Of a DNA stretch of 60,977 nt, positions 42,656 through 51,968 are shown one piece after another (position 1 is the stretch's first letter; each line of letters begins with the position of its first letter). The notes below the pieces were generated by a model. The model was not told the DNA's origin. It worked only from the letters and a program-made list of their open reading frames with translations, and made no database searches. The DNA comes from Herminiimonas sp. (GTDB lineage: Bacteria > Pseudomonadota > Gammaproteobacteria > Burkholderiales > Burkholderiaceae_D). The stretch spans positions 1 to 60,977 of the forward strand of contig DAIDBD010000101.1 of NCBI GenBank assembly GCA_027310305.1. The letters run 5' to 3'. The translations under genes and the position numbers were made by a program.

Positions 42656-43450
42656 AGCGATGAAGTAATAGCCGTGATCGTAGCCTGCGTGGCGGCGCAG
42701 CGTCAGCGGTTGGCCGGCCTGCAGGCAAGCCTGTTCGAATGCATGCGGCAGCAACTGTTCCTGCAAAAAATTATCGCTCAAGCCCTGGTCGATCAGTATC
42801 CCTTGCGGAAACGGCATGCTGCGCCGTTTCATCAATTCGCTCGCATCATGCTCCTGCCACGGCGTTTCGTCGCCGCCGAGATAATTGGAAAATGCCTTGC
42901 GGCCCCACGGACAGCGCGTGGGCGACGCGATCGGCGCGAATGCCGATACCGAGCGATAAACATCGGGATGGCGCAACGCCAGCGTCAATGCGCCATGGCC
43001 GCCCATCGAATGGCCGAAGATGCCGATCCGGCTTTCATCCGCATTGAACTGGTTGACGATCAGTTCGCGCAATTCATGCACGACATACGACTCCATCCGG
43101 AAATGTTTTTCCCACGGCGCTTGCGTCGCATCGACGTAAAATCCCGCGCCGTGGCCTATGTCCCAATCCTTGTCGGCGCCGTCGATGCCGGTGTTGCGCG
43201 GACTGGTGTCCGGCGCGGCCAGCATGATGCCGTAGTGCGCGGCCCAGCGTTGCGCGCCGGCCTTGATCATGAAGGTTTCTTCGGTACAGGTCAGCCCGGC
43301 CAGGAAGAACAGCACCGGCACCAGTTGCCCTGCTTCGCGCGGCGGATGGAACACTGAAAACCGCATCGGCAGGCCGGTCTCGCGCGAGTCGTGCCGGTAA
43401 AAACCTTGGACGCCGCCGAAGCAGCCGTGTTCGCTGATGATGTCGAGCAT
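42605..43450 (-). CDS. fghA: S-formylglutathione hydrolase
   Basis: This esterase of 281 residues hydrolyses S-formylglutathione to formate and glutathione, the second step of glutathione-dependent formaldehyde detoxification. The alpha/beta hydrolase nucleophile elbow GHSMGGHGALTLALRHP holds the catalytic Ser, the start has CFGGVQGFYRHDSRETGLPM as in EstD/FghA, and the Asp and His lie at GLSDNF and GYDHGYYF. Start ATG 43450 (MLDIISEHG). It follows frmA by five bases in an operon. Confidence 0.95.
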   Translation of the reverse strand: MLDIISEHGCFGGVQGFYRHDSRETGLPMRFSVFHPPREAGQLVPVLFFLAGLTCTEETFMIKAGAQRWAAHYGIMLAAPDTSPRNTGIDGADKDWDIGHGAGFYVDATQAPWEKHFRMESYVVHELRELIVNQFNADESRIGIFGHSMGGHGALTLALRHPDVYRSVSAFAPIASPTRCPWGRKAFSNYLGGDETPWQEHDASELMKRRSMPFPQGILIDQGLSDNFLQEQLLPHAFEQACLQAGQPLTLRRHAGYDHGYYFIASFIEDHLAFHHRILES

Positions 43451-43455
43451 GGCAA

Positions 43456-44562
43456 TCAGTACAGCACGACGGAGCGGATCGATTCGCCGCGCTTCATCAG
43501 ATCGAAGCCTTCGTTGATCCGCTCCAGCGGCAGCGTGTGCGTGATCAGGTCGTCGATGTTGAGCTTGCCTTCCATGTACCAGTCGACGATCTTCGGCACG
43601 TCGGTGCGGCCGCGCGCGCCGCCGAACGCCGAGCCTTTCCAGACCCGGCCGGTTACAAGCTGGAACGGCCGCGTGCTGATTTCCTTGCCGGCCTCGGCCA
43701 CGCCGATGATGATCGACTGGCCCCAGCCCTTGTGGCAGCATTCCAGCGCCTGCCGCATCGTCGCGGTATTGCCGATGCATTCGAAACTGTAATCGGCGCC
43801 GCCGTCGGTCAACTGGATGATCGCATCGACCACGTTCTCCGCATCGGCCGGATTGATGAAATGCGTCATGCCGAACTTGCGCGCCATGCCTTGCCGTTTC
43901 GGATTCAGGTCGATGCCGATGATCTTGTCGGCACCGACCATTTTCGCCGCCTGGATCACGTTCAGGCCGATGCCGCCGAGGCCGAACACGACCACGTTGG
44001 CGCCAGCTTCGACCTTTGCGGTAAACAGCACCGCGCCGACACCGGTCGTCACGCCGCAGCCGATAGTGCAGACCTTGTCGAACGGCGCATCGGAACGGAT
44101 TTTCGCGACCGCGATTTCCGGCACCACGATATGGTTGGCGAAGGTCGATGTGCCCATGTAATGAAAGATCGGCTTGCCGCCGATCGAAAAGCGGCTGGTC
44201 GCATCCGGCATCAACCCGCGGCCTTGCGTGGCGCGGATCGCCTGGCACAGGTTGGTCTTTTGCGACAGGCAGAATTTGCACTGCCGGCATTCAGGCGTAT
44301 AGAGTGGAATCACATGGTCGCCTTGCTTCAGCGATTTCACATCCGCGCCGACATCGAGCACGATGCCGGCGCCTTCATGCCCGAGTATCGATGGAAAAAT
44401 GCCTTCCGGATCGGCGCCCGACAGCGTGTAGTAATCGGTGTGGCAGATGCCGGTCGCCTTCACTTCGATCAGCACTTCGCCGGCCTTCGGGCCTTGCAGA
44501 TCGACTTCTTCCACCGTCAGCGGTGCGCCGGATTTCCACGCGATCGCAGCCTTCGTTTTCAT
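43456..44562 (-). CDS. frmA: S-(hydroxymethyl)glutathione dehydrogenase (class III ADH)
   Basis: This zinc-dependent enzyme of 368 residues oxidises S-hydroxymethylglutathione to S-formylglutathione with NAD. Zn ligands are in ATGICHTDYYT and GHEGAG, the structural Zn Cys set is CRQCKFC, and the NAD-binding GLGGIGLNVIQAAKMVGADK is typical. The start MKTKAAIAWKSG at 44562 is the family's usual first residue; an upstream in-frame ATG would add seven residues. First gene of frmA-fghA. No FrmR-like repressor gene is nearby. Confidence 0.96.
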   Translation of the reverse strand: MKTKAAIAWKSGAPLTVEEVDLQGPKAGEVLIEVKATGICHTDYYTLSGADPEGIFPSILGHEGAGIVLDVGADVKSLKQGDHVIPLYTPECRQCKFCLSQKTNLCQAIRATQGRGLMPDATSRFSIGGKPIFHYMGTSTFANHIVVPEIAVAKIRSDAPFDKVCTIGCGVTTGVGAVLFTAKVEAGANVVVFGLGGIGLNVIQAAKMVGADKIIGIDLNPKRQGMARKFGMTHFINPADAENVVDAIIQLTDGGADYSFECIGNTATMRQALECCHKGWGQSIIIGVAEAGKEISTRPFQLVTGRVWKGSAFGGARGRTDVPKIVDWYMEGKLNIDDLITHTLPLERINEGFDLMKRGESIRSVVLY

Positions 44563-44823
44563 TGGCAAACTCCTTGCAGTCAAAAGATACGGTCAGCCTG
44601 CGCGATGCATCCGCATGCCGGAGGATTGCAAGAATAGCAGCACTGTAAAAATGATGTCGCACACCGCATTCATTATTTGCGGGAACGTTTGCGCTATGCG
44701 TCAGTCAATATTTTCCCTGCCAATTCCAGTCTGTTAAGTAGGGTTTCCTGAGATCAATGTTTCCATTCGTTTTTGCTGTATTCCAATTTTAAAAAACAAT
44801 AACAGATTGCCGAAAATTCATCG

Positions 44824-47289
44824 ATGCGCGAACAGCTTTTAGATTCGATTATCCGGAACGCGATGGATGCGTTCGTCGTGATCGATGCCGGCAGCACCGT
44901 CATTGAATGGAACCCTCAAGCCGAAAAATTGTTCGGCTGGAAATCCGAAGAAGCAATCGGCCAGTTGCTGAGCGCGCTGATCATTCCGCCGTATCTGGTA
45001 TCGGCCCATCATCGCGGCATCCGGAACTATCTGGATCTGGGCGAACATCGGCTACTTAATAGCCGCATCGAGATAGCCGGATTGCATAAGGACGGCCATG
45101 CGCTGCAGATCGAGCTGACCGTTACGCCCATCGCGATCAATGGAGAAATATTTTTCAGCGCATCGATCCGCGATATTGCCGAGCGCAAAAACGCGGAAAA
45201 CAGACTGCTTGCCGCGCAATCCGAATTGAGGGCGGCATTGCAGGCGAATAAAAGCATCATGGATCATTCGCCGGACGTGATTTGCACGATCGACCGGTCC
45301 GGCCGGTTCATGCAGGCAAGCAAGGCCTGCAAAAAAATATGGGGTTATGCGCCTGCGCAATTGCGGCACCGGCCCTGCTCCGAACTGGTTCATCTGGACG
45401 ACAGGACGGCGACGCTTGCCGCGTTCGACAGCATCGCCGGCGGCAATCCGACGCGCGATTTCGAGAACCGCTTTCTGCACAGGAACGGCCATGCGGTCGA
45501 CATGATGTGGGCGTGCGACTGGTCGGAAGATAACCGGCTTTTTTACTGCGTCGCGAGAGACGTCACGCAAGCGAAAAAAGTATCCGACAAGCTGGAAGAA
45601 AGCGAACAGCGCTTCAGATCGCTGTTCGAGCATCATCCCGATGCGATATTTTCATTCGACCTGGACGGCCTTTTTCTATCGGCGAACAGCGCGTTTTCGA
45701 CGCTCACCGGCTACTCGTTCGAAGAGCTCGGCAAGATGTCGCTGCTGCCGCTGATCGCGTCCGAAAGCGTTGAAGAAGCGACGGCTTCCTTTTTCGAAGC
45801 GGTGCGCGGCAAGCCGCAAAGCTATGACGCAACCTGCATCAGAAAGGATGGCAGCCGGTTCGAAGTGCACGCGACCAACTTGCCGATCGTCGTCAACGGA
45901 CGGATCGTGGGCGTGCACGGCATCGCGCGCGATATCACGCACACCAAGCATTACGAGCGCCGCATCGAATATCTGGCGACCTACGATGCATTGACCGGGC
46001 TGCCCAACCGCAATCTGCTGGAAGACCGGATGCGGCACGCGATCCTGCAGGCGGAGCGGCTCGACCTCAGGCTGGGCGTTCTGTTTCTCGATTTGAACCG
46101 GTTCAAGATCGTCAACGACAGCCTCGGCCGCGACAAGGGCGACTTGCTGCTGCAACTGGTCGCCGGTCGCTTGCAGGAAAACGTGCGGGAAGGCGACACG
46201 GTGGCGCGGCTGGGCGGCGATGAATTCGTGATCGTGCTTGAGAATCTGTCGACGGTCGAGGCGATGTCGGCGGTGGCCAACAACCTGCTGAGCGCCATTG
46301 CGATGCCGATCAGGCTGGACGCCGTCGATCTGACCGTTTCGGCCAGCATCGGCGGCAGCGTTTATCCGCGCGACGGCGGCGACGCCGCCACGCTGCTGAA
46401 AAATGCCGGCCTCGCCATGTTCCAGGCAAAACAGATGGGGCCCGGCACTTTCCGTTTCTATCGTGCCGAAATGAATACGCGGGTGCGGGAGCGCCTGCTC
46501 AATGAAAACAAGCTGCGGCTGGCGCTGGAAAACGACGAACTGATTCTGCATTATCAGCCGCGCATCGATGTCGCGAGCAGGCGGATCGTCGGCATCGAAG
46601 CGCTGGTGCGATGGTCGCATCCGGAAAAAGGGCTGGTGGCGCCGACCGAGTTCATTCCGCTGGCCGAGGAAATCGGCCTGATCGGCGAAATCGGCGAGTG
46701 GGTGCTGAAAACCGCCTGCCGGCAAAACCGGTCGTGGCAGGAGCAGGGACTGCCGCCGATCAAGGTATCGGTCAATCTTTCCGCACACCAGCTCACGTCG
46801 GCGTCCACCATCGACCGCACGATTCAGGACGTGCTGGCGGAAACCGGCCTCGATGCGCGCTGGCTGGAACTGGAAATTACCGAAAGCAGCCTGATGCGGA
46901 ATATCGAATCGACGTTGGACATGCTGCTGGAAATCCGGCAGTCGGGCGTGTCGATTTCGATCGACGATTTCGGCACCGGTTATTCGTCGCTGAGTTACCT
47001 GAAGCGGCTGCCGATCGACACGCTGAAAATCGACAAATCCTTTATCCGCGATATCGCGAGCGATCAGGATGACGCCGCGATCGTGACCGCCACCATCGCG
47101 ATGGCGCACACGATGCGGCTGAAGGTCGTGGCCGAGGGCGTCACATCGACCGACCAGATCCATTTTCTGGAATCGCATCGATGCGATGAAGTGCAGGGAT
47201 TCTTATTGAGCCATCCGCTGCCCGCCGACGAGCTGGGCCACTTTCTCAGATACGGAAAATGGACCGCGCCGAGCGGGTTGCGGCATTGA
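44824..47289 (+). CDS. Multi-PAS GGDEF-EAL protein
   Basis: This cytosolic protein has 821 residues. Three PAS domains (about 1-130, 140-255, 265-385) lead to GGDEF (RLGGDEF near 464) and EAL (IEALVRW near 592, DDFGTG near 714, LKIDKSF). Both catalytic signatures are intact, but in the GGDEF domain the RxxD inhibitory site is not obvious. It could make or degrade c-di-GMP in response to a small-molecule or redox PAS signal. No membrane segment. Convergent with the next GGDEF gene; a start at 44824 has no strong ribosome binding site. Confidence 0.9.
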   Translation: MREQLLDSIIRNAMDAFVVIDAGSTVIEWNPQAEKLFGWKSEEAIGQLLSALIIPPYLVSAHHRGIRNYLDLGEHRLLNSRIEIAGLHKDGHALQIELTVTPIAINGEIFFSASIRDIAERKNAENRLLAAQSELRAALQANKSIMDHSPDVICTIDRSGRFMQASKACKKIWGYAPAQLRHRPCSELVHLDDRTATLAAFDSIAGGNPTRDFENRFLHRNGHAVDMMWACDWSEDNRLFYCVARDVTQAKKVSDKLEESEQRFRSLFEHHPDAIFSFDLDGLFLSANSAFSTLTGYSFEELGKMSLLPLIASESVEEATASFFEAVRGKPQSYDATCIRKDGSRFEVHATNLPIVVNGRIVGVHGIARDITHTKHYERRIEYLATYDALTGLPNRNLLEDRMRHAILQAERLDLRLGVLFLDLNRFKIVNDSLGRDKGDLLLQLVAGRLQENVREGDTVARLGGDEFVIVLENLSTVEAMSAVANNLLSAIAMPIRLDAVDLTVSASIGGSVYPRDGGDAATLLKNAGLAMFQAKQMGPGTFRFYRAEMNTRVRERLLNENKLRLALENDELILHYQPRIDVASRRIVGIEALVRWSHPEKGLVAPTEFIPLAEEIGLIGEIGEWVLKTACRQNRSWQEQGLPPIKVSVNLSAHQLTSASTIDRTIQDVLAETGLDARWLELEITESSLMRNIESTLDMLLEIRQSGVSISIDDFGTGYSSLSYLKRLPIDTLKIDKSFIRDIASDQDDAAIVTATIAMAHTMRLKVVAEGVTSTDQIHFLESHRCDEVQGFLLSHPLPADELGHFLRYGKWTAPSGLRH

Positions 47290-47310
47290 GCGTTATGGAA
47301 AAGTTCGCGT

Positions 47311-48951
47311 TCATTTGCCGCCTTCCTCCATGTCCGGATGAAAAAACTTGACGTTGTTGCGGCCGCTTTTTTTCGCGTGATACATCGCGATGTCGGCGTT
47401 CTTGAGCAGCAGTTTTTCGGTATCGCCATCCTGCGGATAGACGGCAATGCCGATGCTCGACGAAATGTGCAGCGCCTGGCCTGCAATCTGGAACGGCTCC
47501 GACAGCGCTTTCAGAATTTTGCCGGCGACGATCATGTCGCCATGATTTTCCTTCGCATACGGCAGCAGCACGACGAATTCATCGCCGCCCAGCCGCGCCA
47601 CCGTATCCGATTGTCGTACGCATTCTTCCAGCCGATTCGCCACTTCCTTCAGCAGCAGGTCGCCGATGGCGTGGCCGTACTGATCGTTGACCGGCTTGAA
47701 TTTATCGAGATCGATGAACATCACTGCGACTTGCGCCTTGTCGCGTTTGGCCTTCGCCAGCGCCTGCAGCAGCCGGTCGGTAAACAGCTTCCGGTTGGGC
47801 AGATCGGTCAGTATGTCGTACAGCGCCAGCCGCAGCGCCTGGCGGGCCGCCTGCAACGCCCGCGCCCGGTCGTCGACCAGCAGCCAGGCCAGCAGCGTCA
47901 GCAAGACGCTGGCGGCGATGCCGGCCCGCAGAATGATCGGCGCCTTGCCGCGCTCGATCTGCTGTTCGAAGCCGGGTTGGGCGCGCGTGATCACGGTCCA
48001 GTCATGGCCGCCGATGCTGATGTGGTGGGCCCGGACGAAGCGCGTGGGCGATTGCCGGATGCCGTTGAATTCGCTGTCGCCATGCATCAGCGCATCGCCG
48101 GAGACGCTATTGCCGTCGTAGAGGGAGACATCCAGCGTCTCGGATTTTTCGCCATTCAAGCCGGCCATCAGATCGCTGATGCGAAACGGCGCATAGATCC
48201 AGCCGGCGAAACTGGCGCGCCGCTCGGTCACGGTATCGTGCGGGGCGCCGTTGCGATAGACCGGCAGATAGAGCAGGAAGCCGGTCTGGATATCGTGCCC
48301 GGCATCCTGGACCAGCGTGACTTTGCCGGAAGCCGCTGCCCGGCCGGAATCGCGCGCCTGCTGCATCGCGGCGCGGCGTACCGGGTCGGTGTACATGTCG
48401 TAACCGAACGCGCGCAGGTTGCGGCCCGAGAACGGCTCGAGATAGACGATGGAAGTATACACATCGCGTTCTCCTTCCGGCTTGATGCTGTAGTCGGGAA
48501 ATCCTTCGTTGCGGATTGCCGTTATGTGGCTGGCTTTTTGGGCGGGCGGCACCGGAATCGAAAAACCGATGCCCTCGATGCCGGGGTAATGCTCGTCGAG
48601 CCGCAGCGCGCTGACATACTCATGGAACTCCTGCCGGGTTACGTCGTCGGACGCGGCGAACAGCGCAACCGCGCCGCGCAGCACCTGTTCGTAGGTTTGC
48701 ATGCGCTGCTCGATGCGCCGGTTGGATTCGCGCACCAGATAATCGAAATCGGATTGCAGCGCTTTTTCGGCGTTATTCCGCGCCTCGTTCCACAACTGGT
48801 AAGTGAAAAACAGCGAAACGGCCAGCACGATCAGCGACAGCAACTGGCTGGGCGCAAGCCATTCGGTCAGGCCACCGGCACGCCGCTCTCCCTGCCTGGA
48901 AATATAGACCGGCTTTGCGACATGCTTGTCGGCAAGCTTGTCTTTAATCAT
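47311..48951 (-). CDS. CHASE-domain diguanylate cyclase
   Basis: This membrane-bound protein of about 546 residues has TM1 near 32-52, an extracytoplasmic CHASE sensor (about 80-320: SALRLDEHYPGIEGIGFSIP), TM2 near 335-360, and a C-terminal GGDEF domain ([20 protein letters not shown] near 455). It should sense an external ligand and make c-di-GMP. I chose ATG 48951 (MIKDKLADK). Convergent with the multi-PAS GGDEF-EAL gene, which may act on the same second messenger. Confidence 0.88.
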   Translation of the reverse strand: MIKDKLADKHVAKPVYISRQGERRAGGLTEWLAPSQLLSLIVLAVSLFFTYQLWNEARNNAEKALQSDFDYLVRESNRRIEQRMQTYEQVLRGAVALFAASDDVTRQEFHEYVSALRLDEHYPGIEGIGFSIPVPPAQKASHITAIRNEGFPDYSIKPEGERDVYTSIVYLEPFSGRNLRAFGYDMYTDPVRRAAMQQARDSGRAAASGKVTLVQDAGHDIQTGFLLYLPVYRNGAPHDTVTERRASFAGWIYAPFRISDLMAGLNGEKSETLDVSLYDGNSVSGDALMHGDSEFNGIRQSPTRFVRAHHISIGGHDWTVITRAQPGFEQQIERGKAPIILRAGIAASVLLTLLAWLLVDDRARALQAARQALRLALYDILTDLPNRKLFTDRLLQALAKAKRDKAQVAVMFIDLDKFKPVNDQYGHAIGDLLLKEVANRLEECVRQSDTVARLGGDEFVVLLPYAKENHGDMIVAGKILKALSEPFQIAGQALHISSSIGIAVYPQDGDTEKLLLKNADIAMYHAKKSGRNNVKFFHPDMEEGGK

Positions 48952-49082
48952 AGGATTGGTCTGGCAAGTTCCAAGCAGGTAACGGACAGACACGTGTACG
49001 CGGGGAAAGTTCAGCGCCCGATGTTGATGCAGGTTGGTGCCGGATACGCATTGCAGCAAGCGCCATCACAAGAATTTTCCTG

Positions 49083-49116
49083 AAAAAATGAAGGTGCATG
49101 GCAAGCCATGCACCTT
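49083..49116 (-). terminator. Rho-independent terminator of the TRAP operon
   Basis: AAGGTGCATGGC and GCCATGCACCTT form a perfect 12-bp stem with a two-base loop; on the minus strand it is followed by CATTTTTT. It lies 24 bases downstream of the large permease stop codon. Confidence 0.88.
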
Positions 49117-49139
49117 CGACAAGCTTGCGGCTGCCCGCG

Positions 49140-51062
49140 TTATTTGTACAGTATGCTAGGCAGCCACAAGCCGATCGCCGGGAACAGGTACAGCAGGATC
49201 AGCGCAATGATCTGGATCGCCATGAATGGCAGCATGCCCATGAAAATCTGGTTCAGCGTGACATGCGGCGGCGACACGCCCTTCAGGTAGAACGCCGCCA
49301 TCGCCACCGGCGGCGACAGGAACGCCGTCTGCAGGTTGAGCGCGACCAGCAGGCCGAAAAACAGCGGGTCGACATTGAAGTGCGCCAGCAGCGGAATGAA
49401 GATCGGCATGAAAATCACGATGATCTCGGTCCATTCCAGCGGCCAGCCGAGCAGGAAGATGATTACCTGCGCCAGGATCATGAATTGCAGCGGCGTCAGC
49501 TCCATCGACAGTACCCAGCTGTTGATGATTTCCTGGCCGCCGAGCAGCGCGAACGCGGCGGAAAAGATGCTGGACCCGACGAACAGCCAGCACACCATCG
49601 CGGCGGTCTTGGCGGTCAGGAATAACGACTCTTTCAGCATCGGGAAGTTGAGCCTGCGGTAGGCCGCCGCCAGCAGCAGGCCGCCAAGCGATCCCATTGC
49701 CGCCGCTTCCGTCGGCGTCGCCAGCCCGAACACGATGGCGCCGAGCACCGCGATGATCAGGAACGCCAGCGGGAAAAACGACCCGAGCAGCATCTTGAAG
49801 ATTTCGAGGCGCGCGAAGCTGAGGATGACGTAAAACACCGCGAGGGCGGCCAGGCCGATCGCGAACGTGATCCAGAAACCGGGGGGCGCGTTTATGCGTT
49901 CGGCGGATGCCGCCGGCGCCTTGGCAACCGGCTGTGCGGCGGATGGCGCGGCGGCTGCCTTGGGCGGTTCTTTCGCATCCGGCGGAGGTTCCGCCAGACC
50001 GCCGTCGCCGCTTGCCGAAGGCGGTTCCGCCAGGCCGCCATAATCGGTCGATGAAGCGCTGCTGTCGAAGCCGATGCCCATTTCCGTCAGTCCGGCGGCT
50101 TCCTGGGGAGGAGCCTTGGTCACCGCCTGATAGGACAATCCCATCGCCAGCGCGAATGCCAGTGCGGGCAGCAGCGCAATGAACAACTGCGAAACCAGCG
50201 TGCGAACCGGCACGTCCGCGCTGCGCTTGCCCTTGATCGCGCCCAGCAATCCGCCGATCGCATGGCTGTCGCCGGTTTTGGCCAGCGCCTGCGCATAGGG
50301 CGGCAGCGGAACCTTGCGGTCTTCCGGCGCCAGCGGCGGCGCCCAGGACGGCTTGATCTTGGCGATGAGGATGACGTAGGCGACATACAGCAGCGCGAGC
50401 ATGATGCCCGGAAAGAAGGCGCCGGCGTACAGCTTGACCACCGAGACGCCGGCCGTCGCGCCGTAGACGATCAGCAGTACCGACGGCGGGATCAGGATGC
50501 CGAGGCAGCCGCCGGCGGTGATCGATCCGGCGGCCAGCTTGACGTTGTAGCCGGCCTTGAGCATGGCCGGCATCGCGAGCAGGCCCATCAGCGTCACGAC
50601 CGCGCCGACGATGCCGGTAGCCGTCGCGAAAATGGCGCAGGTCACGATGGTCGCCACCGCCAGCGAACCGGGTATTCTCGCCATCGCAAGATGCAGGCTC
50701 TTGAACAGCTTGTCGATCAGGTTGGCGCGCTCGACCAGGTAACCCATGAACACGAACAGCGGCACCGAGATCAGCACGTCGTTCGACATCACCGCGTATG
50801 CCCGCTGCACCATCAGGTCCAGCGTCTGCTGCACGGCGAGATCGGGATTGACGCTGCGGTAGGCGAACCACGCGAACAGCACACCCATGCCCATCAGCGT
50901 AAACGCGGTCGGGAAACCGAGCATGATCGCAATCACGATCAGGGCCAGCATCAGCAGGCCGAGATGGCCGTTGGTGATATCCGCCGGGGCCGGCATCAGC
51001 ACGAACAGGCCGACCACGACCATCGCCATGATCGACAATCCAAACCAGACTTCCTTCCTCAT
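49140..51062 (-). CDS. TRAP transporter large permease (DctM family), with long insertion
   Basis: This is the 12-or-more-TM transport subunit of a tripartite ATP-independent periplasmic transporter, 640 residues against about 430 for most. The family halves are clear: an N-terminal half with PLFVFMGYLVERANLIDKLF and ATGIVGAVVTLMGLLAMPAM, and a C-terminal half from FGLATPTEAAAMGSLGGLLL. Between them (about 240-425) lies an insertion with two extra hydrophobic segments and a Pro/Ala/Gly-rich linker (about 316-394) that repeats GGLAEPP. It imports an organic acid or similar solute with sodium. Its start overlaps the small permease stop by four bases. Confidence 0.9.
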   Translation of the reverse strand: MRKEVWFGLSIMAMVVVGLFVLMPAPADITNGHLGLLMLALIVIAIMLGFPTAFTLMGMGVLFAWFAYRSVNPDLAVQQTLDLMVQRAYAVMSNDVLISVPLFVFMGYLVERANLIDKLFKSLHLAMARIPGSLAVATIVTCAIFATATGIVGAVVTLMGLLAMPAMLKAGYNVKLAAGSITAGGCLGILIPPSVLLIVYGATAGVSVVKLYAGAFFPGIMLALLYVAYVILIAKIKPSWAPPLAPEDRKVPLPPYAQALAKTGDSHAIGGLLGAIKGKRSADVPVRTLVSQLFIALLPALAFALAMGLSYQAVTKAPPQEAAGLTEMGIGFDSSASSTDYGGLAEPPSASGDGGLAEPPPDAKEPPKAAAAPSAAQPVAKAPAASAERINAPPGFWITFAIGLAALAVFYVILSFARLEIFKMLLGSFFPLAFLIIAVLGAIVFGLATPTEAAAMGSLGGLLLAAAYRRLNFPMLKESLFLTAKTAAMVCWLFVGSSIFSAAFALLGGQEIINSWVLSMELTPLQFMILAQVIIFLLGWPLEWTEIIVIFMPIFIPLLAHFNVDPLFFGLLVALNLQTAFLSPPVAMAAFYLKGVSPPHVTLNQIFMGMLPFMAIQIIALILLYLFPAIGLWLPSILYK

Positions 51063-51685
51063 TTTTGTCCCCTGTCGTTACGGATGGCGAATTCGTCCAG
51101 CTTGGCGATGTCCTCGTCCTTCACATTGACCATTTCCTTCAGCTTGCCGACGTCCACTTCCTCCACGTCCTGCTCGCGCGACGGCCATACGCCGGTGCGC
51201 AGGCAAATCACGCACCGCACGATTTCGACCAGCCCCTGGGCCAGCAGGAAAATGCCGGCGATCGGGATGACGGTCTTGAACGGGTAGAGCGGCGGACCGT
51301 TGGCGGTGATGGTAGAGGTTTCATTGATCGCCCACGATTCCTCGGCAAACGTATAGCCCGCCCATACCAATGCGACGACGCCGGGAATGAAAAACAGGAA
51401 ATACAACGCCAGGTCGAGCGCCGCCTGCAGGCGCGGCGGGAAAAATCCGTACAGCACGTCGCCGCGCACATGGCCGTTCTTGGCCAGGGTGTATGCACCC
51501 GCCATCATGAACGCCGCGCCGTACATCATGATCATCAGGTCGAATGTCCAGGAGTTGGGCCGGTTGAGCACGTAGCGGGAAAACACTTCCCATGAAATCA
51601 GAAAGGTCAGCGCCAGGATGAGCCAGGAAAACGCGTGGCCGATCCAGGTGCTGACCCTGTCCACGAAAAACAGAAGTTTTTGCAT
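51059..51685 (-). CDS. TRAP transporter small permease (DctQ family)
   Basis: This four-TM membrane subunit of 208 residues (MQKLLFFVDRVSTWIGHAFS; SWEVFSRYVLNRPNSWTFDL; GAYTLAKNGHVRGDVLYGF) fits DctQ. The cytoplasmic tail is about 30 residues longer than usual and ends EFAIRNDRGQK. Start ATG 51685. It lies between the binding-protein gene and the large permease gene, overlapping the latter by four bases; 283 bases, including a terminator and a 162-bp palindromic element, separate it from the binding-protein gene. Confidence 0.85.
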   Translation of the reverse strand: MQKLLFFVDRVSTWIGHAFSWLILALTFLISWEVFSRYVLNRPNSWTFDLMIMMYGAAFMMAGAYTLAKNGHVRGDVLYGFFPPRLQAALDLALYFLFFIPGVVALVWAGYTFAEESWAINETSTITANGPPLYPFKTVIPIAGIFLLAQGLVEIVRCVICLRTGVWPSREQDVEEVDVGKLKEMVNVKDEDIAKLDEFAIRNDRGQK

Positions 51686-51751
51686 GCTTGAAAATCCTTG
51701 GTAGCCGGATGGATGAGGTCTGTTTCTCTTGCGCTGCGCTTGAGCGTGCCT

Positions 51752-51913
51752 TAGAGCGGTTTCCGTATGCGTGTATGGCCGCTGCCGTCTGCTTTGGGGC
51801 GCATTGCAGCGTTGCTCGTCGCTGGTGTGGCTCGCCACACGGCGCTCCTCCCGCCTTGCCCTGCACCCCAAACCAACCCGCATCATCCACACACGCATAC
51901 GGAAACCGCTCTA
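51752..51913. repeat. 162-bp palindromic element with 23-bp terminal inverted repeats
   Basis: The outer arms (51752-51774 and 51891-51913) are perfect inverted copies; the left begins TAGAGCGGTTTCCGTATGCG. The inside has no coding frame of its own and contains GTGTGGCTCGCCACAC as a smaller hairpin. No target duplication is clear. It looks like a MITE or a large REP-type element, placed in an operon between the binding-protein and permease genes. Confidence 0.8.
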
Positions 51914-51946
51914 AAAAACACCACCCGAAGTTTCCGGATGGTGTTT
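51911..51946 (-). terminator. Rho-independent terminator downstream of the TRAP binding-protein gene
   Basis: On the minus strand AAACACCATCCGG and CGGGTGGTGTTT pair (one mismatch) and a T-run follows. It ends most transcripts after the binding-protein gene, which would give more binding protein than permease, as is common in TRAP operons. Confidence 0.8.
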
Positions 51947-51968
51947 CTGATGATCGCAAGGCGCCGTG

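Noticed and set aside
42605-44290. 561-codon frame covering fghA and part of frmA
   Set aside because: The N-terminal 280 codons are a shadow of frmA in another frame; only the part from 43450 is fghA.
47338-49083. 581-codon plus-strand frame opposite the CHASE-GGDEF gene
   Set aside because: Shadow frame; the minus strand has a complete CHASE-GGDEF protein.
49156-50871. 571-codon minus-strand frame inside the TRAP large permease
   Set aside because: Alternative frame of the permease gene, rich in Arg and Gly; the permease frame has the membrane segments.
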